A stretch of DNA of 64,000 nucleotides from Pseudonocardia acidicola (GCF_012911935.1 NZ_JAAXLA010000006.1:1-64000); one strand, 5' to 3'. Shown: positions 18,357 through 27,743, counted from the stretch's first letter. Numbers and translations: made by a program. The notes: generated by a model not told the origin, from the sequence alone.

Positions 18357-18493
18357 GACCCGGCCCGGGCGGCGCGGTTCCTTTCAGCCACTGGAAGGCC
18401 CGTTGCCGCCCGGGACCCGGAGCCGGTGGACTGCGCCCTCCGCACCGCAGCGGACCACGTACCCCGGAGGTTCCGACGCCCGCCCCTATATGT

Positions 18494-18542
18494 CACGAAC
18501 GGCACTTTCGTTCAATAGGTTTGAACGAAAGTGCCGTTCGTG
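18494..18542. terminator. perfect 22-bp inverted repeat, convergent terminator / repeat element
   Basis: The left arm 18494-18515 and right arm 18521-18542 are exact reverse complements around a 5-nt loop (TAGGT). It sits between the converging CorC gene (ends 18356) and glyS (ends 18582) and has no T-tract, as is usual for high-GC actinobacterial terminators. The stem contains the decamer GAAAGTGCCG and its complement. The same decamer recurs at 42825, 42847 and 51265, so this may be a copy of a dispersed palindromic element as well as a terminator. Confidence 0.75.
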
Positions 18543-18581
18543 GGGAAACGGGGGGCGGGCATCGGGCGGGGTGGCCCGGGG

Positions 18582-19979
18582 TCAGGCGCCCAGGAGGCGG
18601 GCGCCCAGGTAGCCCTCGACCTGGTCGAGAGCGACGCGCTCCTGGGCCATGGTGTCGCGCTCGCGGATCGTCACGGCCTGGTCGGTGAGGGTGTCGAAGT
18701 CGACCGTGATGGCGAACGGTGTGCCGATCTCGTCCTGGCGGCGGTACCGGCGGCCGATCGCGCCGGCGTCGTCGAAGTCGACGTTCCAGTTCCTGCGCAG
18801 CTGCTGGGCGAGGTCACGCGCCTTCGGTGACAGGTCGGCGTTGCGCGACAGCGGCAGCACCGCGGCCTTGACCGGGGCGAGCCGCCGGTCCAGCCGCAGC
18901 ACGACGCGCTTGTCGACCCCGCCCTTGGCGTTGGGCGCTTCGTCCTCGGTGTAGGCCTCGATGAGGAACGCCATCATCGAGCGGCCGACACCCGCGGCCG
19001 GCTCGATCACGTACGGCCGGTACCGGGTGCCGGTGGCCTGGTCGTAGAACGACAGGTCGACGCCGGAGTGGTTCGAATGCGTCGTCAGGTCGAAGTCGGT
19101 GCGGTTCGCGATGCCCTCGAGCTCGCCCCACTCCTGCCCGGTGAAACCGAACCGGTACTCGATGTCGACGGTGCGCTTCGAGTAGTGCGAGAGCTTCTCC
19201 TTGGGGTGCTCGTACTGCCGGAGGTTCTCCGGCGCGATCCCCAGGTCCACGTACCACTTCGTGCGCTCGTCGATCCAGTACTGGTGCAGCTCCTCGTCGG
19301 TGCCGGGCTCGACGAAGTACTCCATCTCCATCTGCTCGAACTCGCGGGTGCGGAAGATGAAGTTGCCCGGGGTGATCTCGTTGCGGAAGCTCTTGCCCAT
19401 CTGGCCGATGCCGAACGGGGGCTTGCGCCGCGACGTGGTCTGCACGTTCAGGAAGTTCACGAAGATGCCCTGCGCGGTCTCCGGGCGCAGGTAGTGCAGG
19501 CCGTCCTCGGACTCGACCGGGCCGAGGTGGGTCTTGAGCATCATGTTGAACTCACGCGGTTCGGTGTACTGGCCGCGGGTGCCGCAGTTCGGGCAGGGCA
19601 CGTCGGACAGGTCGTCCTCGGCGACGTCCTTGCCGGTGCGCTCGTTGTACTCCTCGACGAGCTGGTCGGCGCGGAAGCGCTTGTGGCAGGACACGCACTC
19701 GACGAGCGGGTCGTGGAACGCGTTGACGTGCCCGGAGGCCACCCACACCTGGCGAGGCAGGATCACCGACGAGTCCAGACCGACGACGTCCTCACGGCCG
19801 GTGACCATCGAGCGCCACCACTGCCGCTTGATGTTCTCCTTGAGCTCGACGCCCAGGGGCCCGTAGTCCCAGGCCGACCGGGTTCCGCCGTAGATCTCGC
19901 CCGAGGCGAAGACGAAGCCGCGGCGCTTGGCGAGCGCGACGATGGTCTCGATCTTGGCGGAACTCGGCTTGCTGGCCAC
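18582..19979 (-). CDS. glyS: glycyl-tRNA synthetase (single-chain, dimeric type)
   Basis: 465 residues, full length. Class II aaRS motifs are present: [44 protein letters not shown] and [20 protein letters not shown] (motif 2). A final [18 protein letters not shown] (motif 3) follows. A zinc-knuckle-like C-x2-C...C-x2-C ([18 protein letters not shown]) lies near residues 92-135. The C-terminal anticodon-binding domain starts [11 protein letters not shown]. It charges tRNA-Gly. It is divergent from the ArsR/zur genes with an ABM-domain gene between, as in mycobacteria. Confidence 0.97.
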   Translation of the reverse strand: MASKPSSAKIETIVALAKRRGFVFASGEIYGGTRSAWDYGPLGVELKENIKRQWWRSMVTGREDVVGLDSSVILPRQVWVASGHVNAFHDPLVECVSCHKRFRADQLVEEYNERTGKDVAEDDLSDVPCPNCGTRGQYTEPREFNMMLKTHLGPVESEDGLHYLRPETAQGIFVNFLNVQTTSRRKPPFGIGQMGKSFRNEITPGNFIFRTREFEQMEMEYFVEPGTDEELHQYWIDERTKWYVDLGIAPENLRQYEHPKEKLSHYSKRTVDIEYRFGFTGQEWGELEGIANRTDFDLTTHSNHSGVDLSFYDQATGTRYRPYVIEPAAGVGRSMMAFLIEAYTEDEAPNAKGGVDKRVVLRLDRRLAPVKAAVLPLSRNADLSPKARDLAQQLRRNWNVDFDDAGAIGRRYRRQDEIGTPFAITVDFDTLTDQAVTIRERDTMAQERVALDQVEGYLGARLLGA

Positions 19980-20000
19980 GGAGGTACTCCTGGAAGCGGG

Positions 20001-20414
20001 TTACTCGGGAGGGCGGAGAGATGGAAGCGACACGCCGCCCACATCCAGGTTACCGTCGCGAACGGGTCGGGCCGTCGCGGGCCGGTCACCGGTGAGCATG
20101 CTCTCGTGCGCGCGCACCGCGCCGGCCTCGCCGCGCAGCAACGTCTCGTAACCGGCGGGCTCGTCGGCGAGCGCCTCGGACAGCAACGGGACGACGTGCT
20201 CACGCACCGGGAACGGCGACAGCGCGCGGCGGTAGGCGTCCACCGAGACGAAACGGACGGTCAGCACCCAGCGCTGCGGGTCGTCGACGGCCCGGCCGAA
20301 CTCCCCGCCCAGGCAGCCCGGGGCCGCCGTCAGCAACTCCAGGGCGCGGCGGGCGCGGGCGGTGAACGCGGGCTCCTCCGCGGGCACCACGACGAAGCGG
20401 CAGACGAGCAGCAC
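20001..20414 (-). CDS. antibiotic-biosynthesis-monooxygenase (ABM)-domain protein
   Basis: 137 residues. The dimeric alpha/beta-barrel ABM pattern is seen in LLVCRFVVVPAEEPAF, APGCLGGEFGRAVDDP, RWVLTVRFVSVDAYRRALSP and HVVPLLSEAL. The C-terminal about 35 residues are Pro/Arg-rich and probably disordered. ABM proteins are mostly cofactor-free oxygenases or unknown; no function is assigned here. The GTG start is inferred from the start of the first beta strand. It lies directly upstream of glyS on the same strand (21-bp gap). Confidence 0.75.
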   Translation of the reverse strand: MLLVCRFVVVPAEEPAFTARARRALELLTAAPGCLGGEFGRAVDDPQRWVLTVRFVSVDAYRRALSPFPVREHVVPLLSEALADEPAGYETLLRGEAGAVRAHESMLTGDRPATARPVRDGNLDVGGVSLPSLRPPE

Positions 20415-20514
20415 GAACAGTCAATCTAGACGCGCCTACGATGGAGGCGCGGCCCGGTGATGAGCAGCCACCGCCAGGGGCGTGGCCGCCGCCCCTCGAG
20501 GGATGAGGACGACG

Positions 20515-20880
20515 ATGTCGATCACGGACGCCGGGCACGCCGAGGAGCACGTCCACTCCGAGGAGCGTCCCGCCGCCGTCCCGGCGCCGGTCCGCACGCC
20601 GCGTACCCTCGCCGCGGCCGGCGACCTGCTGCGGGCGCTCGCCGCGCCGGTGCGCATCGCCATCGTGCTGCAACTGCTGGAGTCCTCGCGTTGCGTGCAC
20701 GACCTGGTCGACGCGCTCGGCGTCACCCAGCCGTTGATCAGCCAGCATCTACGGGTGCTCAAGTCGGCCGGGGTGGTCCAGGGCGAGCGGCAGGGCCGTG
20801 AGGTGGTGTACTCACTCGTCGACGACCACCTCGCTCACATCGTCGTCGATGCGGTGGCCCACGCGGAAGAAACGGGATGA
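20515..20880 (+). CDS. ArsR/SmtB-family metal-responsive repressor
   Basis: 121 residues. The winged helix includes LLRALAAPVRIAIVLQLLES, then VTQPLISQHLRVLKSAGVV as the recognition helix, and REVVYSLVDDHLAHIVVDAV. The last segment has Asp/His residues (DDHLAHIV...H) in the place of the SmtB alpha-5 metal site. The N-terminus contains HAEEHVH, a possible extra metal site. The ATG at 20515 has GAGG 6 nt upstream. Immediately followed by zur, it matches the mycobacterial SmtB-FurB(Zur) operon, in which the SmtB protein is zinc-released; zinc sensing here is inferred from that. Confidence 0.88.
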   Translation: MSITDAGHAEEHVHSEERPAAVPAPVRTPRTLAAAGDLLRALAAPVRIAIVLQLLESSRCVHDLVDALGVTQPLISQHLRVLKSAGVVQGERQGREVVYSLVDDHLAHIVVDAVAHAEETG

Positions 20881-20896
20881 CCTGGATGACAGCGAC

Positions 20897-21316
20897 ATGA
20901 CCGAGACCCAACCGGCCAACCGCATCGTGCGGGCCACCCGCCAGCGTGCCGCGGTGTCCGCGCTGCTCGACCGGCTCGACGACTTCCGGTCGGCGCAGGA
21001 GATCCACGAACAGCTGCGCCGGTCCGGTGAGGGGATCGGGCTGACCACCGTCTACCGCACCCTGCAGGCCCTCGCCGACAGCGGCGAGGTCGACGTGCTG
21101 CGCACCGGCACCGGCGAGGCCGTCTACCGGCGCTGCGACTCCGCCGAGCACCACCACCACCTGGTCTGCCGCCGCTGCGGGCGCGCGGTGGAGATCGAGG
21201 GCCCCGCGGTGGAGAGCTGGGCCCAGCGGGTCGCCGACGAGCACGGCTACACCGAGCTCAGCCACACCGTCGAGATCTTCGGTCTGTGCCGGGAGTGCGC
21301 GGCCGAGCGCGGCTGA
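20897..21316 (+). CDS. zur: zinc uptake regulator, Fur family
   Basis: 139 residues. The N-terminal winged helix contains RQRAAVSALLDRLDDFRSAQ and GLTTVYRTLQALADSGEVD. The C-terminal dimerisation/metal domain has EHHHHLVCRRCGRAVEIEG, with His-rich and C-x2-C sites, and LCRECAAERG as the second C-x2-C. This set matches Zur/FurB rather than iron Fur. It lies 16 bp after the ArsR gene, so one transcript. No clear palindromic Zur box was found in the 100 bp upstream of the ArsR gene. Confidence 0.92.
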   Translation: MTETQPANRIVRATRQRAAVSALLDRLDDFRSAQEIHEQLRRSGEGIGLTTVYRTLQALADSGEVDVLRTGTGEAVYRRCDSAEHHHHLVCRRCGRAVEIEGPAVESWAQRVADEHGYTELSHTVEIFGLCRECAAERG

Positions 21317-21417
21317 ACAACCCCGCAGACCGCTCACCGAGCCGTCTCATTTCGAGATCTCCGCAGCTGCCCCACCCCGCTACCGTCCGGCGCACGCACG
21401 CAGGAAGGCGGGTTGTC

Positions 21418-22098
21418 GTGAGTGACACGAGCGCAACGGGCGGGCACGGCGGCAACGGCGCCGTGCCGGGCAACGGCACGGCCGAGGCCGCCGCCCCGGC
21501 ACCCAACGCGGTCCGCAGGCTCGACACGCCTGAGTCCCGGGAGCTGGCCCAGCTCGCGGCGGTGTTCGAGGACCTGCAGTACGTGCTGCGCTGCTGCGAG
21601 CACCTGGTCACCGCGCTCGGCTCCCCCGACGCCGGGCCGGTCCGGGTGGACACCGACACCGCGCTGGTCGAGGCACTGTGGACGGGCGCGCTGATCGGCT
21701 ATGCCCGCTGCTTCTCCGGGCGGACCGACCTCCTCTCCGAGACCGACCTGACCGCGCTCGACCTCGAGGGCGACGTCGTCGGCTTCCACAACCTGCTCAA
21801 GAAGCTGCGTGACCACTACGCGTCGCGGCACGTGAACCCGCGCGAGACGTTCACCATCGGGGTCGCCCAGTCCAACGCCGGCCTCCCGACCGGCGTCGCC
21901 GTGGTCTCCGCGCCGCAGCCGAGCGTCGACGACACCACGGTCCGCCAGCTCGGCCGCATCGCGTACGGACTCAGCGGACTGATCGATGCGCGGATGCAGG
22001 AGGCGCAGCAGAGGGTGCTGGCCGCGGCGGGCGAGATGGCCCCGGCGGCACTGAGCGGGTTGCCGCTGGTCCAACTCAGCGGCGACCCGGCGAGCTGA
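21418..22098 (+). CDS. conserved hypothetical protein (helical, no recognised domain)
   Basis: 226 residues. A Gly/Ala/Pro-rich leader of about 35 residues precedes a helical body. The body includes ESRELAQLAAVFEDLQYVLR, EALWTGALIGYARCFSGRTD, and HNLLKKLRDHYASRHVNPRE. It has no signal peptide or membrane segment and no catalytic motif I recognise. GTG 21418 is chosen because AGGAAGG lies 9 nt upstream. It stands alone on the plus strand after zur, 101 bp away. Confidence 0.7.
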   Translation: MSDTSATGGHGGNGAVPGNGTAEAAAPAPNAVRRLDTPESRELAQLAAVFEDLQYVLRCCEHLVTALGSPDAGPVRVDTDTALVEALWTGALIGYARCFSGRTDLLSETDLTALDLEGDVVGFHNLLKKLRDHYASRHVNPRETFTIGVAQSNAGLPTGVAVVSAPQPSVDDTTVRQLGRIAYGLSGLIDARMQEAQQRVLAAAGEMAPAALSGLPLVQLSGDPAS

Positions 22099-22147
22099 GC
22101 CCTCCTGCCGCTTGCCGAAAGATCGGTTCACCCGGTTGGATGCAGCC

Positions 22148-22408
22148 GTGGAGTTCCGGGTCGACGGCGTGATCATGGTGCTGGACGGCCACGTGCTGGA
22201 GGTGTTCGGCGGCGCGGTCGGCGGCAGCCGCCGCTTCCACCGCGACCAGGTCGGCATGCGGGTCTGGCCGCAGCCCGGCGGGACCTACCGGGTGCAGATC
22301 GGGCTGGCGGGCCGCCGCGGGCCCGAGGCCGCCGTCGCGGTGGAGCTCGACTCCGCGCAGTACGACGAGTTCCAGCGGTTCATGGACCAGCTGCAACTGC
22401 CGGAGTGA
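22148..22408 (+). CDS. small conserved hypothetical protein
   Basis: About 86 residues from GTG 22148; an ATG at 22112 in the same frame would give 98. Beta-rich composition: VEFRVDGVIMVLDGHVLEVF, FHRDQVGMRVWPQPGG, and a C-terminal acidic helix YDEFQRFMDQLQLPE. It looks like a small soluble domain of unknown function. It is probably co-transcribed with the preceding gene (50-bp gap) and converges on the minus-strand genes beyond. Confidence 0.6.
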   Translation: MEFRVDGVIMVLDGHVLEVFGGAVGGSRRFHRDQVGMRVWPQPGGTYRVQIGLAGRRGPEAAVAVELDSAQYDEFQRFMDQLQLPE

Positions 22409-22634
22409 ACGCGAGGATCGCGCCGGGGTTCGCGAGCAGGCCGGTGTGTGATCCGGACTGGGGCCCCGCCAGGCCGTCGCTGTCGGTCGCGACGTAGACC
22501 GTGCCGTTCTTCAGGCTCGTGACCAGCAGTGCGTTCGCCATCGCCGGAATCGGGGCCTCGTTCGTGGGAACGTAGGCGATGCTCGACCGGGCGATGGAGG
22601 ACCGGCCGAATCGGCGTGCGGGCCGGAGAGAGCG
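22380..22634 (-). pseudogene. possible coding remnant (DUF397-like ending?) downstream of the 22635 gene
   Basis: Minus-strand frame from the stop of the 22635-23072 gene to a TGA at 22380-22382 has strongly coding-like third positions and reads sensibly (AYVPTNEAPIPAMANALLV, then NGTVYVATDSDGLAG, then PGAILAFTPAVAAGP). It has no good start codon and continues the frame of the gene before it after that gene's TGA. The ending VATDSDG...LAFTPA loosely resembles the DUF397 C-terminus. It overlaps the 3' end of the small plus-strand gene. It may be a decayed small gene or 3' extension. Confidence 0.3.
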
Positions 22635-23072
22635 TCATACGGTGAGTTCCGCGCGCACCGCCGACGCATTGCTCACCACGAGCATCAGCAGTGTGCCCAT
22701 CGCCTGTTCGCCGAGCCCCACGGCGGGAAACGCATAGCGCAGCGTGATGTCCCAACCGTGCGTGCCCCGCACCGCGCCGAGGGTGCCGAACAGGCCCTCG
22801 CCCGCGCGCAGACCGACCCGCGACGCCACATCCATCTCCGGCGGCAGGTCCCAGGCCACCACGCAGGTCAGGTTGAGCACCGGCAGGCCCTCGGCCAGCT
22901 CGAGGCCCTGCACCACGCAGAGCACGTCGCCGTGCCGGAAGGTCAGCGCACCGTCGTCGTCGACGTTCACCTCGACGTAACGCTCCAGCGCGCGCCGGGC
23001 GGTGTCGAGCATCTCCGGGATCGGGCCCGGCCCGGACTCCGGCGCCGGCTGCGACTCCGCAGGCACGCTCAC
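22635..23072 (-). CDS. conserved hypothetical protein downstream of uppS
   Basis: 145 residues, alpha/beta. Visible segments are [40 protein letters not shown], then [20 protein letters not shown] and [20 protein letters not shown]. The layout resembles YbjN/sensory-type small domains, but I do not assign it. The GTG overlaps the uppS stop by 4 bp, so it is translationally coupled to it. A conserved hypothetical gene occupies the same place beside uppS in mycobacteria. Confidence 0.75.
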   Translation of the reverse strand: MSVPAESQPAPESGPGPIPEMLDTARRALERYVEVNVDDDGALTFRHGDVLCVVQGLELAEGLPVLNLTCVVAWDLPPEMDVASRVGLRAGEGLFGTLGAVRGTHGWDITLRYAFPAVGLGEQAMGTLLMLVVSNASAVRAELTV

Positions 23073-23860
23073 GACGCCTCCCCCGCTCCCGGAGCGTCCT
23101 GCGCCCCGCCGAACCGGCGGTCCCGCCGGGCGTAGATCTCGATGGCCTTCCAGATGTGGCGGCGGTCGAAATCGGGGAACAGCGTGTCCAGGAAGACCAT
23201 CTCCGCGTAGGCCGACTGCCAGAGCATGAAGTTCGACGTGCGCTGCTCACCGGAGGAGCGCACGAACAGGTCGACGTCGGGCATGTCCGGCTCGTCGAGG
23301 TACTTCGCGATCAACTTCTCGTCGATCTTGTCCGGCTTGACCTTGCCGGCGGCGACGAGCCGGCCGATCTCCCGGGCCGCGTCGGCGATCTCGGCCCGGC
23401 CGCCGTAGTTCACGCACATGGTCAGGTTGAGCACGTCGTTGTGCTTCGTCTTCTCCTCGGCGATCTCCAGCTCGCGGATCACGCTGCGCCACAGTCGCGG
23501 CCGGCGCCCGGCCCAGCGCACCCGCACACCCATCGCGTGCATCTCGTCGACCCGGCGGCGGATGACGTCGCGGTTGAAGCCCATGAGGAAGCGGACCTCG
23601 TCCGGGCTGCGCTTCCAGTTCTCGGTGGAGAACGCGTACGCCGAGAGCCACGTGACACCGATGTCGATGCAGCCGCGTGCGACGTCCATCAGCGACGCCT
23701 CACCGCGGCGGTGGCCCTCGATCCGGGGCAGGCCGCGGGCGTTGGCCCAGCGCCCGTTGCCGTCCATCACCAGGGCGACGTGGTTCGGCACCAGCTCGGG
23801 CGGGATGGCCGGGGGCCGGGCGCCCGACGGGTGCGGCGCAGGGGGCTGGAAGCGAGACAT
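23069..23860 (-). CDS. uppS: isoprenyl (decaprenyl) diphosphate synthase
   Basis: 263 residues of the cis-prenyltransferase family. [20 protein letters not shown] carries the catalytic Asp and substrate loop. [33 protein letters not shown] and [20 protein letters not shown] follow, and [15 protein letters not shown] ends the core. It extends an allylic diphosphate with isopentenyl diphosphate to the lipid carrier used for peptidoglycan and for the exopolysaccharide encoded at the start of this window. The start is ATG 23860; the open frame upstream is a shadow of recO. Confidence 0.95.
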   Translation of the reverse strand: MSRFQPPAPHPSGARPPAIPPELVPNHVALVMDGNGRWANARGLPRIEGHRRGEASLMDVARGCIDIGVTWLSAYAFSTENWKRSPDEVRFLMGFNRDVIRRRVDEMHAMGVRVRWAGRRPRLWRSVIRELEIAEEKTKHNDVLNLTMCVNYGGRAEIADAAREIGRLVAAGKVKPDKIDEKLIAKYLDEPDMPDVDLFVRSSGEQRTSNFMLWQSAYAEMVFLDTLFPDFDRRHIWKAIEIYARRDRRFGGAQDAPGAGEAS

Positions 23861-23922
23861 CGCATCCCACCCTACGGTCGATCGCGAGCCCGGCGGCGAC
23901 ACCCCCGGCCCCGGCGGGGACG

Positions 23923-24684
23923 TCAGGGGGCGCGGTCGGCCGGGACGGGGGGTGGACGGCGTTCCACCAGCGGGAGTGAGCGCAGTTGCCGTTCCAGGTG
24001 CCACTGCAGGTGCGCGGCGACGAGGCCGCTGGTGTCGCGCCGGGTCGCCGCGCCCGCCGCGTCGGCGACGTCCCAGTCGCCGTGCAGCAGCGCGTCGAGC
24101 AGCGTGAACGTCTCGGCCGACGGGGTGACCGAGCCGGGCGGGCGGCAGCGCGGGCACACCGCTCCCCCACCCGCGACGCTGAACGCGCGGTGCGGGCCGG
24201 GCTCGGCACAGCGCGCGCACTCGGTGATCGCGGGCGCCCACCCGGCGTAGCTCATCGCCCGCAGCAGGAACGCGTCGAGCACCAGCGACGGGTCGCGCTC
24301 GCGCCCGGCCAGCGCCCGGATCGCGCCGACCAGGAGCAGATACACCCGCAGCGCGGGCTCGCCCTCCTCGGACACCAGCCGGTCGGCGGTCTCGAGCACC
24401 GCGCATCCGGCGGTGTAGCGCGGGTAGTCGCCGATCACGCCGGCGCCGAACGCGTCGACGGTCTGCGCCTGGGTGATCACGTCGAGGGTGCGGCCGGTGT
24501 AGCACTGCACGTCGACGTGGTTGAACGGCTCCAGCCGGGCACCCCACCGGGAACGGGTGCGGCGCACGCCCTTGGCCACGGCGCGGATCTTGCCGTGCCG
24601 GCGGGTCAGCAGCGTGACGATGCGGTCGGCTTCGCCCAGCTTCTGCACGCGCAGCACCATGCCGGTGTCGCGGTACAGAGCCAC
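23923..24684 (-). CDS. recO: DNA repair protein RecO
   Basis: 253 residues. The N-terminal OB fold reads [20 protein letters not shown], followed by [20 protein letters not shown] and [21 protein letters not shown] zinc-finger-like C-x2-C...C-x2-C ([20 protein letters not shown]) lies near residues 169-200. RecO loads RecA on SSB-coated DNA in the RecFOR pathway. The start is uncertain. GTG 24684 matches the family's usual N-terminus, while ATG 24735 would add 17 residues. It is in line with uppS and the next minus-strand genes as in mycobacteria. Confidence 0.93.
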   Translation of the reverse strand: MALYRDTGMVLRVQKLGEADRIVTLLTRRHGKIRAVAKGVRRTRSRWGARLEPFNHVDVQCYTGRTLDVITQAQTVDAFGAGVIGDYPRYTAGCAVLETADRLVSEEGEPALRVYLLLVGAIRALAGRERDPSLVLDAFLLRAMSYAGWAPAITECARCAEPGPHRAFSVAGGGAVCPRCRPPGSVTPSAETFTLLDALLHGDWDVADAAGAATRRDTSGLVAAHLQWHLERQLRSLPLVERRPPPVPADRAP

Positions 24685-24796
24685 GCCGAACAGGGTACGT
24701 CTCGCCTCGGACGGGTACGCGACGTCCTGAGTCATTCCGCCGGGGGTCGCACGGCCCTACGATCACCCGGTCCACGACCCGAGGGGGATCCGCACC

Positions 24797-25489
24797 ATGA
24801 GCCAGGACAGGCCGTCCGAGCACGGCCCGGACGACGACCCGACGGCGGTCGTGCGCCAGCCCGCCGACCCGTCGTCCCCCCGGCCTGCGTCGGACGCCAC
24901 CGCTTCGGCCTCGGCCCCCCACGAGTCTCAGCCCCAGGGGTGGGGGCAGCAGCCCGCGCCGGCGCCGGAGCCGTCCGAGCCGCAGCAGGGTGCGCCGTAC
25001 TGGGGCCACCCGGGCCCGGACGCCGCCCAGCCGGGCTACGGCCAACCGAACGGCGGCCCGGCCGCCTACCCCGGCTTCGACGCCGGCCAGCAGCCGGCGT
25101 ATCCCCAGCAGGCCTACGGCCAGCCCGGCTACGGGCAGCAGCCGGGTTACGGCTACGCCCCGCCGCCCGGCTACGCCCCGCCGCCCGGCTACGGGCAGCC
25201 GAGCGGCTACTACCCGCCGACCTACCCGGCCGTCCCGCAGACGAACACGATGGCGATCCTGGCGCTGGTCTTCGCGTTCGTGTTCGCCCCGCTCGGCGTG
25301 GTGTTCGGCCTGATCGGGCGCAGTCAGATCAAGCGGACCGGCGAGGGCGGCGACGGACTGGCGCTGGCCGGCATCATCATCGGCGCGATCTTCACCGTGC
25401 TGATCATCGTCTACGTCGTGTTCATCGTCGTGGCCCTGACCACGGCCGTGAACTCGGTGCCGGACCTGTCGAACTTCCCCGTCCGGTAG
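24797..25489 (+). CDS. DUF4190-type membrane protein with Pro/Gly/Tyr/Gln-rich N-terminus
   Basis: 230 residues. The first about 150 are disordered and repeat [15 protein letters not shown] units. The last about 80 form two membrane helices ([20 protein letters not shown] and [20 protein letters not shown]) separated by [17 protein letters not shown]. That is the DUF4190 signature, common in actinobacterial membrane proteins of unknown function. It is read on the plus strand, opposite to recO and era, and so interrupts the otherwise mycobacterial-like order. RBS GAGGGGG lies upstream of ATG 24797. Confidence 0.85.
   Translation: MSQDRPSEHGPDDDPTAVVRQPADPSSPRPASDATASASAPHESQPQGWGQQPAPAPEPSEPQQGAPYWGHPGPDAAQPGYGQPNGGPAAYPGFDAGQQPAYPQQAYGQPGYGQQPGYGYAPPPGYAPPPGYGQPSGYYPPTYPAVPQTNTMAILALVFAFVFAPLGVVFGLIGRSQIKRTGEGGDGLALAGIIIGAIFTVLIIVYVVFIVVALTTAVNSVPDLSNFPVR
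25151..25186 (+). repeat. 18-bp tandem repeat inside the DUF4190 gene
   Basis: Two exact copies of an 18-bp unit (GGCTACGCCCCGCCGCCC) code for two GYAPPP units in the disordered N-terminal region. Shorter PGYGQ-coding units flank it. This is a slippage-prone low-complexity segment rather than a mobile element. Confidence 0.8.
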
Positions 25490-25500
25490 CCGGCTGCGCC

Positions 25501-26418
25501 TCAGAAGCCCAGCTTGCGCAGCTGGCGCGGGTCGCGCTGCCAGTCCTTGGCCACGGTGACGTGCAGGTCCAGGTAGACCTTCGTCCCCAGCAACGCCTCG
25601 ATCTGGCGGCGCGCGGCGGTGCCGACGGCGCGCAGCCGCTCGCCGCCCTTGCCGATCACGATGCCCTTCTGGCTCTGCCGCTCCACGTAGACGGTGGCGT
25701 GCACGTCGAGCATGTCGTCGCGGCCCTCGCGCGGGAGCATCTCCTGTACCACGACGGCGATGGAGTGCGGCAGCTCGTCGCGCACCCCCTCGAGCGCCGC
25801 CTCGCGGACCAACTCGGCGACCAGCGTCTCCTCCGGCTCGTCGGTCAGCTCGCCGTCCGGATAGAGCGGCGGGCCCTCCGGGAGCCGGGCGACCAGCAGG
25901 TCGGACAGCAGCCCGACCTGGAACCCGTCGACGGCCGAGACCGGCACGATCTCGGCGAAGTCCATCAGCCCGCTCAGCTCGGTGAGCCGCTGCGCGACCT
26001 GCTCGGGCGGGGCCAGGTCGGTCTTGGTGACGATCCCGATCACCGGCGTGCGGCCGGCGACGGACCGCAGCTCGCCCGCGATGAACTCGTCACCGCGACC
26101 CACCGGCACGTCCGCCGGCACGCAGAACCCGATCACGTCGACCTCGGCCCAGGTCTCGCGGACCAGGTCGTTGAGCCGGCTGCCGAGCAGCGTGCGCGGC
26201 TTGTGCAGGCCCGGCGTGTCGACGACGACGAGCTGCGCGTCCGGGCGGTGCAGGATGCCCCGGATCGCGTGCCGGGTGGTCTGCGGACGGCTCGACGTGA
26301 TCGCGATCTTGGACCCGATCAGCGCGTTGGTCAGCGTGGACTTGCCCGCGTTGGGCCGCCCGACGAAGCAGGCGAAGCCCGACCGGAAGCCCTCGGGGAC
26401 CTGCGCGAAGCCGTTCAT
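25501..26418 (-). CDS. era: GTPase Era
   Basis: 305 residues. The G-domain has [16 protein letters not shown] (G1), [15 protein letters not shown] (G2), [15 protein letters not shown] (G3) and TKTD (G4). The C-terminal KH domain has the [20 protein letters not shown] signature. Era binds 16S rRNA near its 3' end and is needed for 30S maturation; YbeY and RsmE in this same block also act on 16S rRNA. The ATG overlaps the lhgO stop by 4 bp. Confidence 0.96.
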   Translation of the reverse strand: MNGFAQVPEGFRSGFACFVGRPNAGKSTLTNALIGSKIAITSSRPQTTRHAIRGILHRPDAQLVVVDTPGLHKPRTLLGSRLNDLVRETWAEVDVIGFCVPADVPVGRGDEFIAGELRSVAGRTPVIGIVTKTDLAPPEQVAQRLTELSGLMDFAEIVPVSAVDGFQVGLLSDLLVARLPEGPPLYPDGELTDEPEETLVAELVREAALEGVRDELPHSIAVVVQEMLPREGRDDMLDVHATVYVERQSQKGIVIGKGGERLRAVGTAARRQIEALLGTKVYLDLHVTVAKDWQRDPRQLRKLGF

Positions 26419-27743
26419 CGCGCCTCGCTCCGCTCGGCTCGTGCGCGGAAATAGCTGCCAGGGCGACTGTTTCCGCGCACGGGCGCCGCAGGCGCGAGTC
26501 GCTCGCCGGTCAGGCGCTCGAGGATCTCCCGGCCGATCGGCAGGGCGGCGGTGGCGGCCGGCGACGGCGCGTTGAGCACGTGCAGCACCGAACCCGGGCC
26601 GCCGCCTCCGTTGACCCCGGGCTGGTCGACGAACAGGAAGTCGTCGACCAGCGAGCCGTCAGGGCGCACGGCCTGCGCGCGCACCCCGGCACCGGCGGGT
26701 TCCAGATCCTCGGCACGCACGTCGGGCAGCATCCGCTGGATCTGCTTGGCCATCGCCTCCCGGGACAGCGAGCGGTGCACCTCGCCCAGCCCGTAGCGCC
26801 AATGCTTGCGTGCGAGCCGCAGCATGCCCGGGTGGGCCAGCGACGCCGCCAGCTCCTTGGGCTTGACCGTGCCCCACGAGTAGCCCTCGCGGGCCAGGGC
26901 GAGCACCGCGTTCGGGCCGGCGTGCACGTGCCCGTCGACGCCGCGGGTGGCGTGCACCCCGAGGAACGGGAACGCCGGGTCGGGCACCGGGTAGATCAGG
27001 CCCCTCACCAGCTGGTCGGCGGGTGCCTTGAGCCCGGAGTACTCCCCGCGGAAGGGAACGATCCGGATGCCGGGGTCGGCGCCGGAGGCCTTCGCGAGCT
27101 CGTCGCAGCGCAGCCCGGCGCAGACCACCACCCGAGAGGCCAGCAGGTCCCCGCCGTCGGTGCGCACCACGACGTCGTCGATCCGGCGGACCAGGCGTAG
27201 CACCGCGCGCCCGGTGTGGATCTCGCCGCCCTCCTTGGCCACCAGCTCGCCGATCTTCTCGGCGATCAGCCGGTAGTCGCAGATGCCGGTGGACGGCACG
27301 TACAGCGCGGCGATGCCGCGAACGTGCGGCTCGTGCTCGCGCATCCCGGCCTGGTCGAGCTGGTGGGCCTCGACTCCGTTGGCCTTGCCGCGGCGGGCCA
27401 GCTCGGCCATCCGGGGCAGTTCCTCGGGCTCGGTGGCCACGACGAGCTTGCCGGTCACCTCGTGCGGCAGGTCGTGCTCGCGGCAGAACGCGACGGTCTC
27501 CGCGCAACCGGCCACCGCGAGCCGCGCCTTGAGCCCACCCGGGGCGTAGTACAGCCCGGAGTGGATGACGTTGGAGTTGTTGCCGGTCTGGTGGGCGGCG
27601 AGGCGCTGCTCCCGCTCGACCACGGCCACCGACCGCCCGGTGCGGGCCACGGCGTGCGCGGTGGCGAGCCCGACGATGCCGCCGCCGACCACGACGACGT
27701 CGAACCGCGGGGTGGGCGGCAGCGCGGCGGCAGGCGGGGTCAT
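26415..27743 (-). CDS. lhgO: L-2-hydroxyglutarate oxidase
   Basis: 442 residues. The N-terminal FAD-binding segment is DVVVVGGGIVGLATAHAVAR. The LhgO signature HQTGNNSNVIHSGLYYAPGG follows, then AGLRCDELAKASG, RIVPFRGEYSGL, VHAGPNAVLALAREGYSWG and DDFLFVDQPGVNG. It oxidises L-2-hydroxyglutarate to 2-oxoglutarate with FAD. The usual protein ends near the LPIGREIL segment. Here about 22 extra residues (PVRGNSRPGSYFRARAERSE and so on) are coded by a palindromic element (26441-26480). Its ATG overlaps the stop of the next gene. Confidence 0.93.
   Translation of the reverse strand: MTPPAAALPPTPRFDVVVVGGGIVGLATAHAVARTGRSVAVVEREQRLAAHQTGNNSNVIHSGLYYAPGGLKARLAVAGCAETVAFCREHDLPHEVTGKLVVATEPEELPRMAELARRGKANGVEAHQLDQAGMREHEPHVRGIAALYVPSTGICDYRLIAEKIGELVAKEGGEIHTGRAVLRLVRRIDDVVVRTDGGDLLASRVVVCAGLRCDELAKASGADPGIRIVPFRGEYSGLKAPADQLVRGLIYPVPDPAFPFLGVHATRGVDGHVHAGPNAVLALAREGYSWGTVKPKELAASLAHPGMLRLARKHWRYGLGEVHRSLSREAMAKQIQRMLPDVRAEDLEPAGAGVRAQAVRPDGSLVDDFLFVDQPGVNGGGGPGSVLHVLNAPSPAATAALPIGREILERLTGERLAPAAPVRGNSRPGSYFRARAERSEAR
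26441..26480. repeat. palindromic element (11-bp arms) inside the 3' end of lhgO
   Basis: The left arm 26441-26451 (GTGCGCGGAAA) is the exact reverse complement of the right arm 26470-26480, with an 18-nt loop. It is read through as the odd C-terminal tail of lhgO and stops 23 bp short of the era start. The pattern is that of a REP-like intergenic element captured into a coding end. Confidence 0.7.

Noticed and set aside
20415-20514. Zur box before the ArsR/zur operon
   Set aside because: No AT-rich palindrome of the mycobacterial Zur type was visible; only a TACGAT -10-like box near 20437.
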